Shown here one piece after another: positions 5,977 through 13,665 of a stretch of DNA of 33,244 nt; the first letter of the stretch is position 1; the number at the start of each line of letters is the position of its first letter. Source of the stretch: Acidimicrobiaceae bacterium (GTDB taxonomy: Bacteria; Actinomycetota; Acidimicrobiia; Acidimicrobiales; RAAP-2). Both the position numbers and the translations under genes were made by a program. The notes under the pieces are model-generated. The model was not told where the DNA came from. It did no database searches and was given only the letters and a program-made list of their open reading frames with translations. The stretch spans positions 1 to 33,244 of the forward strand of contig PLRX01000106.1 in assembly GCA_003164095.1 (NCBI GenBank). The letters are read 5' to 3'.

Positions 5977-6905
5977 GACGAGCGCCGGAAGACCCCGAGC
6001 GGCTGCTCCGCTGGTACCCGTCGGCCTGGCGCGACCGCTACGGGGGCGAACTGGTCGCCCTGCTCGAGGACGAGCTCGACGGGGCGAGGCCGACGGTCGG
6101 GCTCCGGATGTCGTTGGCACTGGCCGGGACACGGCAACGGGCACGGTCCGGAGGTCTGACGGGGGACGGTGGGGACCCTGAGCTCCGGGTCCGGACCGGC
6201 GCACTCGTGGTGCTGACCGGTTGGACCCTCGTGGTGTTCGGAGGTGCCGCCTTCGCGAAGGTGTCGGAGCACTTCGGCGATGCCCAGCCGGCCAGCGCAC
6301 AGTCGCTCGCCCGCGGCGCCTTCGCTGCCGTGGTGGTGCTTGCCGTCAGCGGCGACCTCCTCGTGCTCGCCGGAGCGGCCCTCGCATTGCCGGCGACACT
6401 GCGGTTCCTGCGGTCCGGTGGCTGGTCCTCTGTCCGACGCCGTGTGCTGTGGGCAGCGGTGGCTGTCGTAGGACTGGTTGCGGCAACGTTCGGTCTGGCG
6501 AAGTGGGCCCACCAGTTGACGGTCCACCAGCGCAACGGCGGCGACCTCGCCTACTCCGTGGCGTTCCTCGCGTGGGGCGTCCTCGCTGCAGTCACCCTCG
6601 GCCTCGTCACCGCGGCCGGGACCGCAATCGCGCGTCGGGTCAGCCTCGAGCGACCGGTGCTGCGGGCAGAGGGCGCACTGGCGACCGTGGTGGGTGCCCT
6701 TGCGACCGCGCTCACGGTTGCCACCGGACTGTGGTGGGCGGGCATGGCCCGGGGTGCTCCCTGGTTCCTGGCCGGCACCCGACCCGGCACCCACCCGTCG
6801 CCGGTCACGGTGCCGCTCGTTTTCGTCGAGGGGTGCCTCGTGCTGGCGAGCGCCGTGGCCCTCTACGGTGCGGTGCGCACCGCACGTTCCGTGTCCGCCA
6901 TCTGA
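5973..6905 (+). CDS. Multi-pass membrane protein co-transcribed with padR
   Basis: A 310-residue integral membrane protein. The cytoplasmic N-terminus reads RLLRWYPSAWRDRYGGELVALLEDEL (about 10-35), a sequence style found in actinobacterial membrane proteins encoded next to PadR regulators. Roughly six hydrophobic segments follow (for example about 72-93, 115-138, 149-166, 184-208, 225-246 and 280-298). No transport or catalytic motif is seen. GTG 5973 overlaps the padR stop, so translation is coupled. The partner regulator suggests expression under an envelope or chemical stress; the ligand is unknown. It converges on the LCP gene. Confidence 0.75.
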   Translation: MRRAPEDPERLLRWYPSAWRDRYGGELVALLEDELDGARPTVGLRMSLALAGTRQRARSGGLTGDGGDPELRVRTGALVVLTGWTLVVFGGAAFAKVSEHFGDAQPASAQSLARGAFAAVVVLAVSGDLLVLAGAALALPATLRFLRSGGWSSVRRRVLWAAVAVVGLVAATFGLAKWAHQLTVHQRNGGDLAYSVAFLAWGVLAAVTLGLVTAAGTAIARRVSLERPVLRAEGALATVVGALATALTVATGLWWAGMARGAPWFLAGTRPGTHPSPVTVPLVFVEGCLVLASAVALYGAVRTARSVSAI

Positions 6906-6975
6906 CACCGCCGGTACGGCGCGGGCCAATGGACCCACGTGACCCGGCCCGACGAGCGGCTACGACCCGGATGCC

Positions 6976-8361
6976 TCAGCAGGGAGTGGGGTCGTAGTTC
7001 GGGGCCGAGGTCCCGGTGGATGCCGCCGGCGTGGTCCCCGTGGACGAGGCCGGTGCGGTGGTGGTGGCCACCGGTGCGGTCGTCGTCGTGGTCGGCGTGC
7101 TCAGCGTGAGCGCGTTGCCGTACTGGTCGATCGGCGGCGTGGTGATCGTGCCGAGCGGGCCGCCCAGGAACTGGCTGATCATGGCCGAGGCCGCCCCGGC
7201 CTGGACCACTTCGACGTCGCCCGCGTAGGAGGACACGGCACCCTCGGTGGGCAGCACGTACGCCGGCACCGACGAGCCCGACAGGGCGTGGTAGCGCTCG
7301 GCGAGGGCGAACAGGTCGCCCGCGGACAGGTCGTTGTCCTTGGAGAAGTCGTGCACCACCGACGACAGCAGCGAGTTGAGCTTCAGCGGGTCATAGGTCG
7401 ACTTGGCCTTGTCCATGGCAGCAGAGATCACCAGATTCTGCCGTTCGATCCGGCCGAGGTCCGACGTAGGGTCGGAGTGCCAGTAGCCGTCGGTGTAGTA
7501 CTGGTAGTACCGCGACCGCGACAGGCTCAGCGCCTGGGACCCATTGAGCACCTGGCAGCCGGCCGTCGGGATGTTGAGCCCGGAGTTGTTGTAGCAGACG
7601 CCCGTCGAGCAGTCCTGGTCGCGGGCCGGGTAGGGGAAGTCGAGGGAGATGCCGCCGAGGGCGTTGACCGCGTCCATCACGCCGAAGAAGTTGATGACGA
7701 TGTAGTGGCTGATGGGGATGCCGAACGTGTTCTCGATCGTCTGGACGGTGGCGTCCGGACCGGCGGAGAACGCCGCATTGATCTTGTTCTGGGTCGACAG
7801 CTGCGTGTTCGACGGGAGTCCCGTGATGGTCACGAAGGTGTCGCGGGGGATCGAGAGTGTGGAGGCCGTTCCGGCCTGGGGATCCACATGGATGATCTTG
7901 AGCGTGTCGGAGCGCTGTCCGGCGGCGTCCGTCGGCGAGCCGAACTGCTGGGCCTCGGCCGCCGTCTCGCCGGCGCGGCTGTCGGAGCCGATCAAGAGGA
8001 TGTTGTACGGGGCGCCGTTGGCGGCGGCCACGCAGGTACTGCAGGGGGCGGAGGCGACCTGCGCCCACTGGTAGCGGAAGTAGCCGTAGCCGGCGGCCAC
8101 CACGACAAGGATGATGGCCACGAGGCTGATCAGGCCGCGCAGGACCCGCTCGCCCGGGGACCGACGCCGCCGCCGCGACTTCCGGATCTCGCGCTTGGTC
8201 GGGATCGCCACCTCGCCGCCGAGGATGGGGCCGGCGAACCGGGGGTCGTAGCCGCGTCGCCCCGATCCCGGGGTCGTGCCGCGAGGGCGGCCGGTCGGCT
8301 CTGGGGCCGGTCGTCCCGAGGGTCGGGACGAGCGGGGCGGTGTGGGGTCGTCTGGAGTCAC
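6976..8361 (-). CDS. LCP (LytR-CpsA-Psr) family cell-wall glycopolymer transferase
   Basis: LCP proteins transfer lipid-linked glycopolymers (in actinobacteria, arabinogalactan or similar) to peptidoglycan on the outer face of the membrane. The 461-residue product has a Pro/Arg-rich cytoplasmic tail (1-70), one membrane helix (about 76-94), and an extracellular LCP domain: NILLIGSDSRAGE (120-132), RSDTLKIIHVDP (150-161), LSIPRDTFV (169-177), NKINAAFSAG (192-201) and HYIVINFFGVMDAVNALGG (219-237). These include the Arg and Asp residues that bind the pyrophosphate and metal. A Thr/Ala/Ser-rich tail ends it. Five Cys in the outer domain (107, 110, 251, 256, 269) may form disulfides. GTG 8361 is the only start in the frame after an upstream stop. 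Confidence 0.93.
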   Translation of the reverse strand: MTPDDPTPPRSSRPSGRPAPEPTGRPRGTTPGSGRRGYDPRFAGPILGGEVAIPTKREIRKSRRRRRSPGERVLRGLISLVAIILVVVAAGYGYFRYQWAQVASAPCSTCVAAANGAPYNILLIGSDSRAGETAAEAQQFGSPTDAAGQRSDTLKIIHVDPQAGTASTLSIPRDTFVTITGLPSNTQLSTQNKINAAFSAGPDATVQTIENTFGIPISHYIVINFFGVMDAVNALGGISLDFPYPARDQDCSTGVCYNNSGLNIPTAGCQVLNGSQALSLSRSRYYQYYTDGYWHSDPTSDLGRIERQNLVISAAMDKAKSTYDPLKLNSLLSSVVHDFSKDNDLSAGDLFALAERYHALSGSSVPAYVLPTEGAVSSYAGDVEVVQAGAASAMISQFLGGPLGTITTPPIDQYGNALTLSTPTTTTTAPVATTTAPASSTGTTPAASTGTSAPNYDPTPC

Positions 8362-8526
8362 GATGGGTGTCGGGGTGGCGCGGGGACGGGACCCGTCGGC
8401 CGAGGCGGCCGCCTCGGCGGCTATGTCGTCGGTGTCAGTTTCCCATGATCGGGGCCCGACCTGGTGTCACCGTCGCCCCCGGGCGTCGGGAGCGGCCCGG
8501 CGCTCACGTTCGACGCGTGCGTGGCG

Positions 8527-9873
8527 CTACGAGGTGGACGGTACCCATGAGCCGTGGAACCCGAAGGGCACCCTGGCAGGGAGGTGCACGGTGGCCACCG
8601 GGGGCCCGGCGAACGACGTGGCGTCGAGGATCACCAGGTCGGAGGTGTCGCTGGCGGCGTCGTACACGACCGTCAGCACCCATCCCTCGTCCTCACCCGC
8701 CCCATCGGCGGCGCGCACGAACACGGGCTCCCCAGGCGAGCGTCCCTCGCCCGGGTCGTATCGGACGGATTCGTCACGGGCGAAGTCGTACTTGACGAGA
8801 CCCTCGAACGAGGGCTGCTCCGGGTCCGTGCCGGTGCGCACGCAGTAGCCGTACCGTTGGCGTTCCCCGGCCACGGCGGGGTCGATGCGCGGGAACTCGA
8901 CCGGGGTGTCGTCGAGCGCCTCCTCGTGCACGCGGTTGCCCGCGGGGTCCACGGTCCACCGGAAGAGCATCGGGGCCGACCGGGTGATCGCCTCACCGGG
9001 TGCGGTGTCGAACACGGCGTCGTAACGGACGAGGTCGAGCACCGTCCGGTCACCGTCGTCGAAGGCGTTGAGGACGTGGAAGACGTAGCTCGGGTCCATG
9101 GCGATCCACCGGATCTCGTCACCCGTGCCGTTGCGGGGCAGCACCCCGACGCGGGACCCCGCCTCTGGGTCCCACCGGAAGGGCAACCGTCGGCCTTGGG
9201 CCGCGAGCGCCAGATCGAAGACGACCGGCTGGTCGAGGAAGACGGCACGGGTGGCGGTGACCCCGAAGTCGTGCATCATCGTGGCCCGGGGCACGTCGAT
9301 CTCCTCGGTGGTCGTCAGCTGTCCAGTCGCGTCGACCACGTGGTAGCGGAGGAAGGGCGGACCGAACAGGTCGACACCGAAGAACACGAGCTCACCGGTG
9401 ACCGGATCGACCTTCGGGTGGGCAGTCATCGGCGACGACAGGGTGCCGTCGAAATCGTGGATGCGCGCGCGGTCGAGGTCGGGGGAGACGGCGTGGGGGA
9501 AGCCCGACTCCACGAGGGCGAGCGTCGTGCCGGCGTGGCGGATGACGTGGGTGTTGGCCGGTCCGTCGATCGGCTCGCTCGGTCCCTTGGGCGGGACGGT
9601 GGCCACCCTGGACGCCAGTGCGCGGGTGCGCACCCAGCGGTTGCGGTAGCCCGTCGCCCTGCCGCCGCCGAGCCAGATGCCGTGGAGCATCCCGTCGCCC
9701 GAGAACCAGTGGTAGTCGGTCGGGTCGTCCGGCACCGACAACGGGTTGGGCCCGTTGCGCAGGAGCACGCCCTCCAGATCGGGCGGGACGACCCCGGCGA
9801 CCTCGAGCTGGTGGTCGTCGGTCCGCTCCTCGAGCACCGGGGCGAAGTTGCCTTCGAGATACGGGTTCACCAT
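8527..9873 (-). CDS. Carotenoid oxygenase family protein
   Basis: This family cleaves double bonds of carotenoids, apocarotenals or stilbenes with O2 at a non-heme iron held by four histidines. All four are visible in the 448-residue product: His152 (TAHPKVD), His201 (MMHDFGVT), His266 (FHVLNAFDD) and His440 (GFHGSWVP). The N-terminal GVLLRNGPNP (35-44) and WFSGDGMLHG (56-65) are also typical, and length matches. Substrate cannot be told from sequence. ATG 9873 is preferred over a longer frame to 10044 that runs into the divergent tyrS; GGAGGG (9882-9887 complement) lies eight bases upstream. It shares a divergent promoter region with tyrS and is followed, 165 bases on, by the LCP gene. Confidence 0.93.
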   Translation of the reverse strand: MVNPYLEGNFAPVLEERTDDHQLEVAGVVPPDLEGVLLRNGPNPLSVPDDPTDYHWFSGDGMLHGIWLGGGRATGYRNRWVRTRALASRVATVPPKGPSEPIDGPANTHVIRHAGTTLALVESGFPHAVSPDLDRARIHDFDGTLSSPMTAHPKVDPVTGELVFFGVDLFGPPFLRYHVVDATGQLTTTEEIDVPRATMMHDFGVTATRAVFLDQPVVFDLALAAQGRRLPFRWDPEAGSRVGVLPRNGTGDEIRWIAMDPSYVFHVLNAFDDGDRTVLDLVRYDAVFDTAPGEAITRSAPMLFRWTVDPAGNRVHEEALDDTPVEFPRIDPAVAGERQRYGYCVRTGTDPEQPSFEGLVKYDFARDESVRYDPGEGRSPGEPVFVRAADGAGEDEGWVLTVVYDAASDTSDLVILDATSFAGPPVATVHLPARVPFGFHGSWVPSTS

Positions 9874-9920
9874 GGTCCATGCCCTCCGGTCGGGCCCCCG
9901 GTGGTCGGGCCGGCAGGGCG

Positions 9921-9926
9921 ATCGTA
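9921..9926 (-). promoter_or_regulatory. Putative -10 of the carotenoid oxygenase gene
   Basis: On the minus strand TACGAT lies about 47 bases before ATG 9873, which would give a leader of about 40 bases carrying the GGAGGG ribosome site. The site overlaps a plus-strand TAGCGT (9925-9930) that could serve tyrS, so this may be a face-to-face divergent promoter. Confidence 0.3.
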
Positions 9927-9964
9927 GCGTCCGGTCACCGGCCGTCGGCATGGCAGGCTGTGGC

Positions 9965-11251
9965 ATGGCCGACTTCATCGAGGACCTCCGTTTCCGGGGG
10001 TTGATCCACCAGGTGACCGACCCCGAGCTGGGCGCACGGCTCAACGGCGGTCGGATGACGGGCTACACGGGGTTCGACCCCACCGCCGACAGCCTCCACG
10101 TCGGCCACCTGCTGCAGGTCTGCAACCTCCGGCGCCTGCAGGAGGCCGGACACCGGCCGATCGCCGTCGCCGGTGGCGGCACCGGCTTCATCGGTGACCC
10201 CGGCGGCAAGTCCGAGGAGCGGTCGTTGCTGACCGTCGATCAGCTCGAGGCGAACCTGGCCGGGATCCGCACCCAGCTGGCCCGGTTCATCGACGTCGGC
10301 ACCGACGGGGCAGGATCGAAGGCGCTGATGGTCAACAACGCCGACTGGCTCCAGTCCATGACGCTCTTCTCCTTCCTGCGCGACGTCGGCAAGCACTTCA
10401 CCGTCAACCAGATGGTGGCCAAGGACTCGGTCAAGTCCCGGCTGTCCAGGGCCGACCAGGGCATCTCCTACACCGAGTTCAGCTACATGCTGCTGCAGGC
10501 CTACGACTTCCTCAGGCTGTTCGACGACCACGGATGCACCCTCCAGATCGGGGGCAGCGACCAGTGGGGCAACATCACCATGGGCATCGAGCTGATCCGG
10601 AAGGTGCGCCAAGCCGAGGCGTTCGGCCTCACCACGCCCCTGGTGCTCAAGTCCGACGGCACCAAGTTCGGGAAGACGGAGTCCGGTGCGGTGTGGCTCG
10701 ACCCGGCCCGCACGTCGCCCTATCAGCTGTACCAATTCTTCCTCCGCAGCGAGGACGGCATGGTCGGCGCCTACCTCCGCTACTTCACCTTCCTCCCGCA
10801 CGAGGAGATCGGAGTACTCGACCTCGCCACCGCCGAGCACCCGGAACGTCGTGAGGCCCACCGGGTCCTGGCCCGCGAGGTGTGCACGCTGGTCCACGGG
10901 CCGGACGAGACGGAGCGGGCCGAGCACGCTGCGGCCGCACTCTTCGGTGGTGATGTCACCGGCCTCGACGAGCGGACGCTGCTCGACGTGTTCGCCGACG
11001 CGCCCTCCACGGACCTGCCGGTGGGCCGGCTGGACGACCCGGGCCCGCTGCTCGTCGACCTGCTGGCCGACACCGGGCTGGTGGGCTCGAAGAGCCTGGC
11101 CCGGACCACCGTGTCCCAGGGCGGCGCCTACGTGAACAACGCCCGGGAGGACGACGTGACCCGCCGGCTGACCGGGGCCGACCTGGTGGCCGGCCGCTAC
11201 GTGGTGCTGCGTCGGGGCAAGAAGGACCACCACCTCGTCCGATTCGGCTGA
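9965..11251 (+). CDS. tyrS: Tyrosyl-tRNA synthetase
   Basis: TyrRS charges tRNA-Tyr with tyrosine using ATP. The 428-residue product has the class I signature HVGH (45-48, the HIGH motif) after YTGFDPTADSLH, the tyrosine pocket YTEFSYMLLQAYD (169-181) and GGSDQWGNI (196-204), the KMSKS equivalent KFGKT (234-238), and a C-terminal S4-like RNA-binding domain (about 365-425, VGSKSLARTTVSQGGAYVNN). KFGKT rather than KMSKS is normal for bacterial TyrRS. An in-frame ATG at 9950 would add five residues (MAGCG); 9965 is preferred because the family begins close to this point. No T-box leader is visible. A perfect 13-bp hairpin follows the stop. Confidence 0.97.
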   Translation: MADFIEDLRFRGLIHQVTDPELGARLNGGRMTGYTGFDPTADSLHVGHLLQVCNLRRLQEAGHRPIAVAGGGTGFIGDPGGKSEERSLLTVDQLEANLAGIRTQLARFIDVGTDGAGSKALMVNNADWLQSMTLFSFLRDVGKHFTVNQMVAKDSVKSRLSRADQGISYTEFSYMLLQAYDFLRLFDDHGCTLQIGGSDQWGNITMGIELIRKVRQAEAFGLTTPLVLKSDGTKFGKTESGAVWLDPARTSPYQLYQFFLRSEDGMVGAYLRYFTFLPHEEIGVLDLATAEHPERREAHRVLAREVCTLVHGPDETERAEHAAAALFGGDVTGLDERTLLDVFADAPSTDLPVGRLDDPGPLLVDLLADTGLVGSKSLARTTVSQGGAYVNNAREDDVTRRLTGADLVAGRYVVLRRGKKDHHLVRFG

Positions 11252-11252
11252 G

Positions 11253-11283
11253 CCGGGCCCGCGGGGGTCGCCCGCGGGCCCGG
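11253..11283 (+). terminator. Perfect 13-bp GC hairpin after tyrS
   Basis: CCGGGCCCGCGGG (11253-11265) and CCCGCGGGCCCGG (11271-11283) form a perfect 13-bp stem with a 5-base loop, starting two bases after the tyrS stop. There is no U-run, so if it ends transcription it does so as the U-less hairpin type proposed for high-GC actinobacteria. Its right arm ends four bases before the -10 of the next gene and so lies over the -35 region. Confidence 0.65.
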
Positions 11284-11286
11284 TCC

Positions 11287-11292
11287 TACACT
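11287..11292 (+). promoter_or_regulatory. Putative -10 of the DUF3151 operon
   Basis: TACACT ends seven bases before ATG 11300, so the transcript is likely leaderless. There is no Shine-Dalgarno sequence. The -35 position falls in the tyrS hairpin. Confidence 0.5.
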
Positions 11293-11299
11293 GACGGCC

Positions 11300-11770
11300 A
11301 TGACCGCACCCGGTGACCCCACCGACACGTCGGCCGTCCGGCTCACCACCGGCCTGCCCGAGACCGTCCTGCCCGCCGAGCCGGAGGACCTGCGCCGCAC
11401 GCTGGCCGAGGCACTGGACCAGCCGGGGGAGCGCCGCCGCCATGCGGTGTCCGACGTGGTGCGCGCCGATCCCCGTTCGCTCGAGGCGTGGGCTGCACTG
11501 GGCTCGCTCGCCCGGGACGACGTCGAGGCGTACGCATGCTTCCGCGTCGGCTACCACCGCGGGCTGGACGCCCTGCGGGGGAGCGGCTGGAAGGGCTCCG
11601 GCCTGGTGCGGTGGTCACACGCCGAGAACCGTGGCTTCCTTCGCTGCCTCGACGGGCTGCGCTCCAGCGCCGGTGCCATCGGCGAGCACGCCGAGGAGGA
11701 GCGCTGCGCCCAGTTCCTACGCCAACTCGACCCCGCCTGGCGGCCGGACCGGACCGGCTACCCCGTCTGA
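11300..11770 (+). CDS. DUF3151 family protein
   Basis: The 156-residue product matches the actinobacterial DUF3151 family by its core YACFRVGYHRGLDALRGSG (about 75-93) and VRWSHAENRGFLRCLDGL (about 100-117), preceded by an Arg/Asp-rich helical region (VSDVVRADPRSLEAWAALG). The family is soluble, tetratricopeptide-like in character, of unknown function and widely conserved in actinobacteria. ATG 11300 fits a leaderless transcript from TACACT. The stop overlaps the start of the next gene by one base (TGATG), so it heads an operon with a lipoprotein and a flavin-binding protein. Confidence 0.85.
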   Translation: MTAPGDPTDTSAVRLTTGLPETVLPAEPEDLRRTLAEALDQPGERRRHAVSDVVRADPRSLEAWAALGSLARDDVEAYACFRVGYHRGLDALRGSGWKGSGLVRWSHAENRGFLRCLDGLRSSAGAIGEHAEEERCAQFLRQLDPAWRPDRTGYPV

Positions 11771-12324
11771 TGCTCCACCTGGGACTCCGTCGGACCGACG
11801 GGAGCCGGGTGCGCCTGCTCCCGGTCGTCGCCGCACTGGTGATCGGCGCCATCGCACTCGGCGGCTGCGCCGGCCAGGAGCAGTCCGGTGACCCTGCCCA
11901 ACGGGTGTCGACCTGGGTCGACCAGGGGGGCGGCGGGTCGTCGGTCGGCAACCTCGAGGTCGACGCCAAGAACGTCGACCTGGCGCTGTCCCAGCACAAC
12001 AAGCCTGCGGCGATCCGCGAGGTGTGCGACCTGCTCAGCAACGACGGCCAGACCGGTGTCGGCAACCTGCCGACCCCGGACCAGGAGCTGACCACAGACC
12101 TGGACAACGCCTACATCGAGGCCACCGACGCCGGTGGTGACTGCTACAGCGGAGCGGGGGGCAACGCCGCGCTGATGTCCAAGTCGGCGACCGAGCGGGC
12201 CCGTATGGTCGCGCTGCTGAATGTCGCCGTGCAACGCATGGAGACGGTCATGGGAAGGACGCCGACCACCGACACCACCGTCCCGCCGACCGGCGGCGGC
12301 GACCCGTTCGCCGGCGGGACATGA
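11770..12324 (+). CDS. Lipoprotein of unknown function
   Basis: A 184-residue exported lipoprotein. The basic start (LGLRRTDGSRVR), hydrophobic core (LLPVVAALVIGAIA) and lipobox LGGC place the lipidated Cys at residue 33. The mature part is about 150 residues, predicted helical, with two further Cys (REVCDLL and GGDCYSG) that could pair outside the cell, and a Thr/Pro/Gly-rich tail. No family recognised. ATG 11770 overlaps the DUF3151 stop and its own stop overlaps the next ATG (ATGA), which argues for co-expression. A GTG at 11812 would give a shorter signal peptide and cannot be excluded. Confidence 0.75.
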   Translation: MLHLGLRRTDGSRVRLLPVVAALVIGAIALGGCAGQEQSGDPAQRVSTWVDQGGGGSSVGNLEVDAKNVDLALSQHNKPAAIREVCDLLSNDGQTGVGNLPTPDQELTTDLDNAYIEATDAGGDCYSGAGGNAALMSKSATERARMVALLNVAVQRMETVMGRTPTTDTTVPPTGGGDPFAGGT

Positions 12325-12944
12325 CCCACGAGGCGGCCCATGGCAGGACCGGCGAACCCGGTGCGGACGACGAAGCCGACGCCTATGACCGGCTCCGGCG
12401 TCGGGTCCTGTGGGCCCTGCCGACCGGGCTGTTCGTGGTCGGGAGCCGGGCCGGCGGCGACCGCAATCTGATGACGTGCAACTGGGTCATGCAGGTGGCC
12501 ACGGCGCCCAAGCTCGTGGCAGTCGCGGTCGAGTCCGGCTCGGTGACCCGCGGGCTGATCGAACGAGGTGGCTCGTTCAGCGTGTCGTTGCTGGCGAGGT
12601 CCGACCGTGGCCTGGTGCGCCGCTTCGTGAAACCGGTACGCGACATCGAGACCGATGGCCGGGGGGTGGCGCTCCGGATGCAGGGCGAGCCGGTCCACGA
12701 GGTCGTGGGTGGCCTGCCGTGCCTCGCTGCCGCGGTGGCCTGGCTGGCATGCTCGGTGCGCTCGCTGTCCGACTGGGGCGACCTCACGCCGGACCGGCGT
12801 GCCGACGGCGGGTCGTCAGGGGCGAGTCACGTCCTGGTCGTCGGGGAGGTCGTCGGCGCTGCCGCCACGGACCGGTTGGCAGGAGTGTCCGACGAGGACG
12901 CCGTGCTGTCGATGGCCGACACCCGCATGAGCTACGGCGGTTGA
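12321..12944 (+). CDS. Flavin reductase-like FMN-binding protein
   Basis: A 207-residue protein of the flavin reductase-like split-barrel family, which binds FMN or FAD and passes electrons from NAD(P)H to a partner oxygenase or other acceptor. The hallmarks are LPTGLFVVGSRAGGDRNLMTCNWVMQVATAPKLVAVAVE (about 33-71, start of the barrel and flavin phosphate site) and RGGSFSVSLLAR (about 82-93). The C-terminal strand SHVLVVGEVV fits the family. The partner is not evident; the only possible oxygenase in the window is the distant carotenoid oxygenase, which does not need one. ATG 12321 overlaps the lipoprotein stop. It ends convergent with a small minus-strand gene. Confidence 0.85.
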   Translation: MTHEAAHGRTGEPGADDEADAYDRLRRRVLWALPTGLFVVGSRAGGDRNLMTCNWVMQVATAPKLVAVAVESGSVTRGLIERGGSFSVSLLARSDRGLVRRFVKPVRDIETDGRGVALRMQGEPVHEVVGGLPCLAAAVAWLACSVRSLSDWGDLTPDRRADGGSSGASHVLVVGEVVGAAATDRLAGVSDEDAVLSMADTRMSYGG

Positions 12945-12952
12945 GGCCGGTC

Positions 12953-12967
12953 CCGTGCGGTGCACGG
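12953..12967. terminator. Short hairpin between convergent genes
   Basis: CCGTGC, loop GGT, GCACGG forms a 6-bp stem in the 91-base gap between two convergent genes. There is no U-run. It could end both transcripts, but the stem is short. Confidence 0.3.
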
Positions 12968-13035
12968 TCTCTCGCCCTCCGTCATCCGGCAACGGAGTGT
13001 CCTCCGTCCCACGACGTGGTGCGCCACCGGACGGC

Positions 13036-13272
13036 TCAGTCCGTCGAAGGCCCGTCCGACGGTCGCAGATCGATCCGGAGGACGAGGACGCCGTCCTCGA
13101 TCGACGCCTCGGCGTCACCCAGCATGGCGTAGTCCATGAAGTCGGTCCGGGCCTGCTCGATGAACCGCTGGCGGTCCGGCCCCTCGATGGGCGGGAGCCC
13201 CCGGTTCCGGACGGCTTCCGCCCGGGCCCGGAACCGCGCCACCATCTCCTGGGGATCGAATTCGTCGGCCAC
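13036..13272 (-). CDS. Small conserved hypothetical protein
   Basis: A 78-residue soluble protein, beginning ADEFDPQEMVARFRARAEAV and continuing with a helix (RQRFIEQARTDFMDYAML) and a beta pair (ASIEDGVLVLRIDLRP). The layout, two helices and a terminal hairpin, is that of small actinobacterial proteins of unknown function. Start is GTG 13272; TACAGT ends six bases upstream, so the message may be leaderless. It diverges from the 69-aa gene at 13424, with 151 bases between them. Confidence 0.7.
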   Translation of the reverse strand: MADEFDPQEMVARFRARAEAVRNRGLPPIEGPDRQRFIEQARTDFMDYAMLGDAEASIEDGVLVLRIDLRPSDGPSTD

Positions 13273-13278
13273 GGTGCG

Positions 13279-13284
13279 ACTGTA
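13279..13284 (-). promoter_or_regulatory. Putative -10 of the 78-aa gene
   Basis: TACAGT on the minus strand lies six bases before GTG 13272, giving an apparently leaderless start. No Shine-Dalgarno sequence is present. Confidence 0.45.
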
Positions 13285-13334
13285 GCGGGCCCTCGGAGGC
13301 CTCCGGGGGTGCCACGGCTCGGTGGGCGCCGCAC

Positions 13335-13340
13335 TACACT
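13335..13340 (+). promoter_or_regulatory. Putative -10 of the 69-aa gene, with long leader
   Basis: TACACT at 13335-13340 would start RNA near 13347 and leave about 77 bases before GTG 13424. The leader contains a possible CCCAC/GTGGG stem at about 13393-13407 just before the ribosome site. Confidence 0.35.
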
Positions 13341-13423
13341 GGGTGCATCGTTCTCAGGTGGTGACCCGGGCGCGCCGTGCGCAGGGAAGAGCCCACCCCG
13401 GTGTGGGGCAAGGAGTTGGACTC

Positions 13424-13633
13424 GTGAAGAAGGGACGCCATCGCCGCTTCGAAGAAGCGCGCAGCTTGAAGCGGTCGGTCGCCACGGCCAACCGTCGCTG
13501 CCCCGAGTGCAGCGCGGAGCCCGAGGACAAGCACGCCTCCTGGTGCCTGGCCACCGAGGACGACTACGACGAGATCCTCGGGACCACGCCCACCTCGACC
13601 ACGTCCGACGAGTACGACCCACTCGCCGAGTAG
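13424..13633 (+). CDS. Small Cys-containing conserved protein
   Basis: A 69-residue protein with a very basic N-terminus (KKGRHRRFEEARSLKRS), a CPEC pair at about 27-30, a third Cys in HASWCLATEDDYDE (about 42) and an acidic tail. The CxxC and later Cys suggest a partial metal site; the basic head could bind nucleic acid. I do not recognise the family. GTG 13424 is set by GGCAAGGAG (13407-13415), spacing about eight, which is one of the few strong ribosome sites in this part of the window. It is convergent with the Cys-rich gene that ends at 13666. Confidence 0.65.
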   Translation: MKKGRHRRFEEARSLKRSVATANRRCPECSAEPEDKHASWCLATEDDYDEILGTTPTSTTSDEYDPLAE

Positions 13634-13665
13634 CGGTCGCTGGTCGGGTCGGTCCGCGACGTGCG

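Noticed and set aside
9874-9964. T-box or other tRNA-sensing leader before tyrS
   Set aside because: No specifier loop, T-box bulge sequence or terminator is visible in the short gap.
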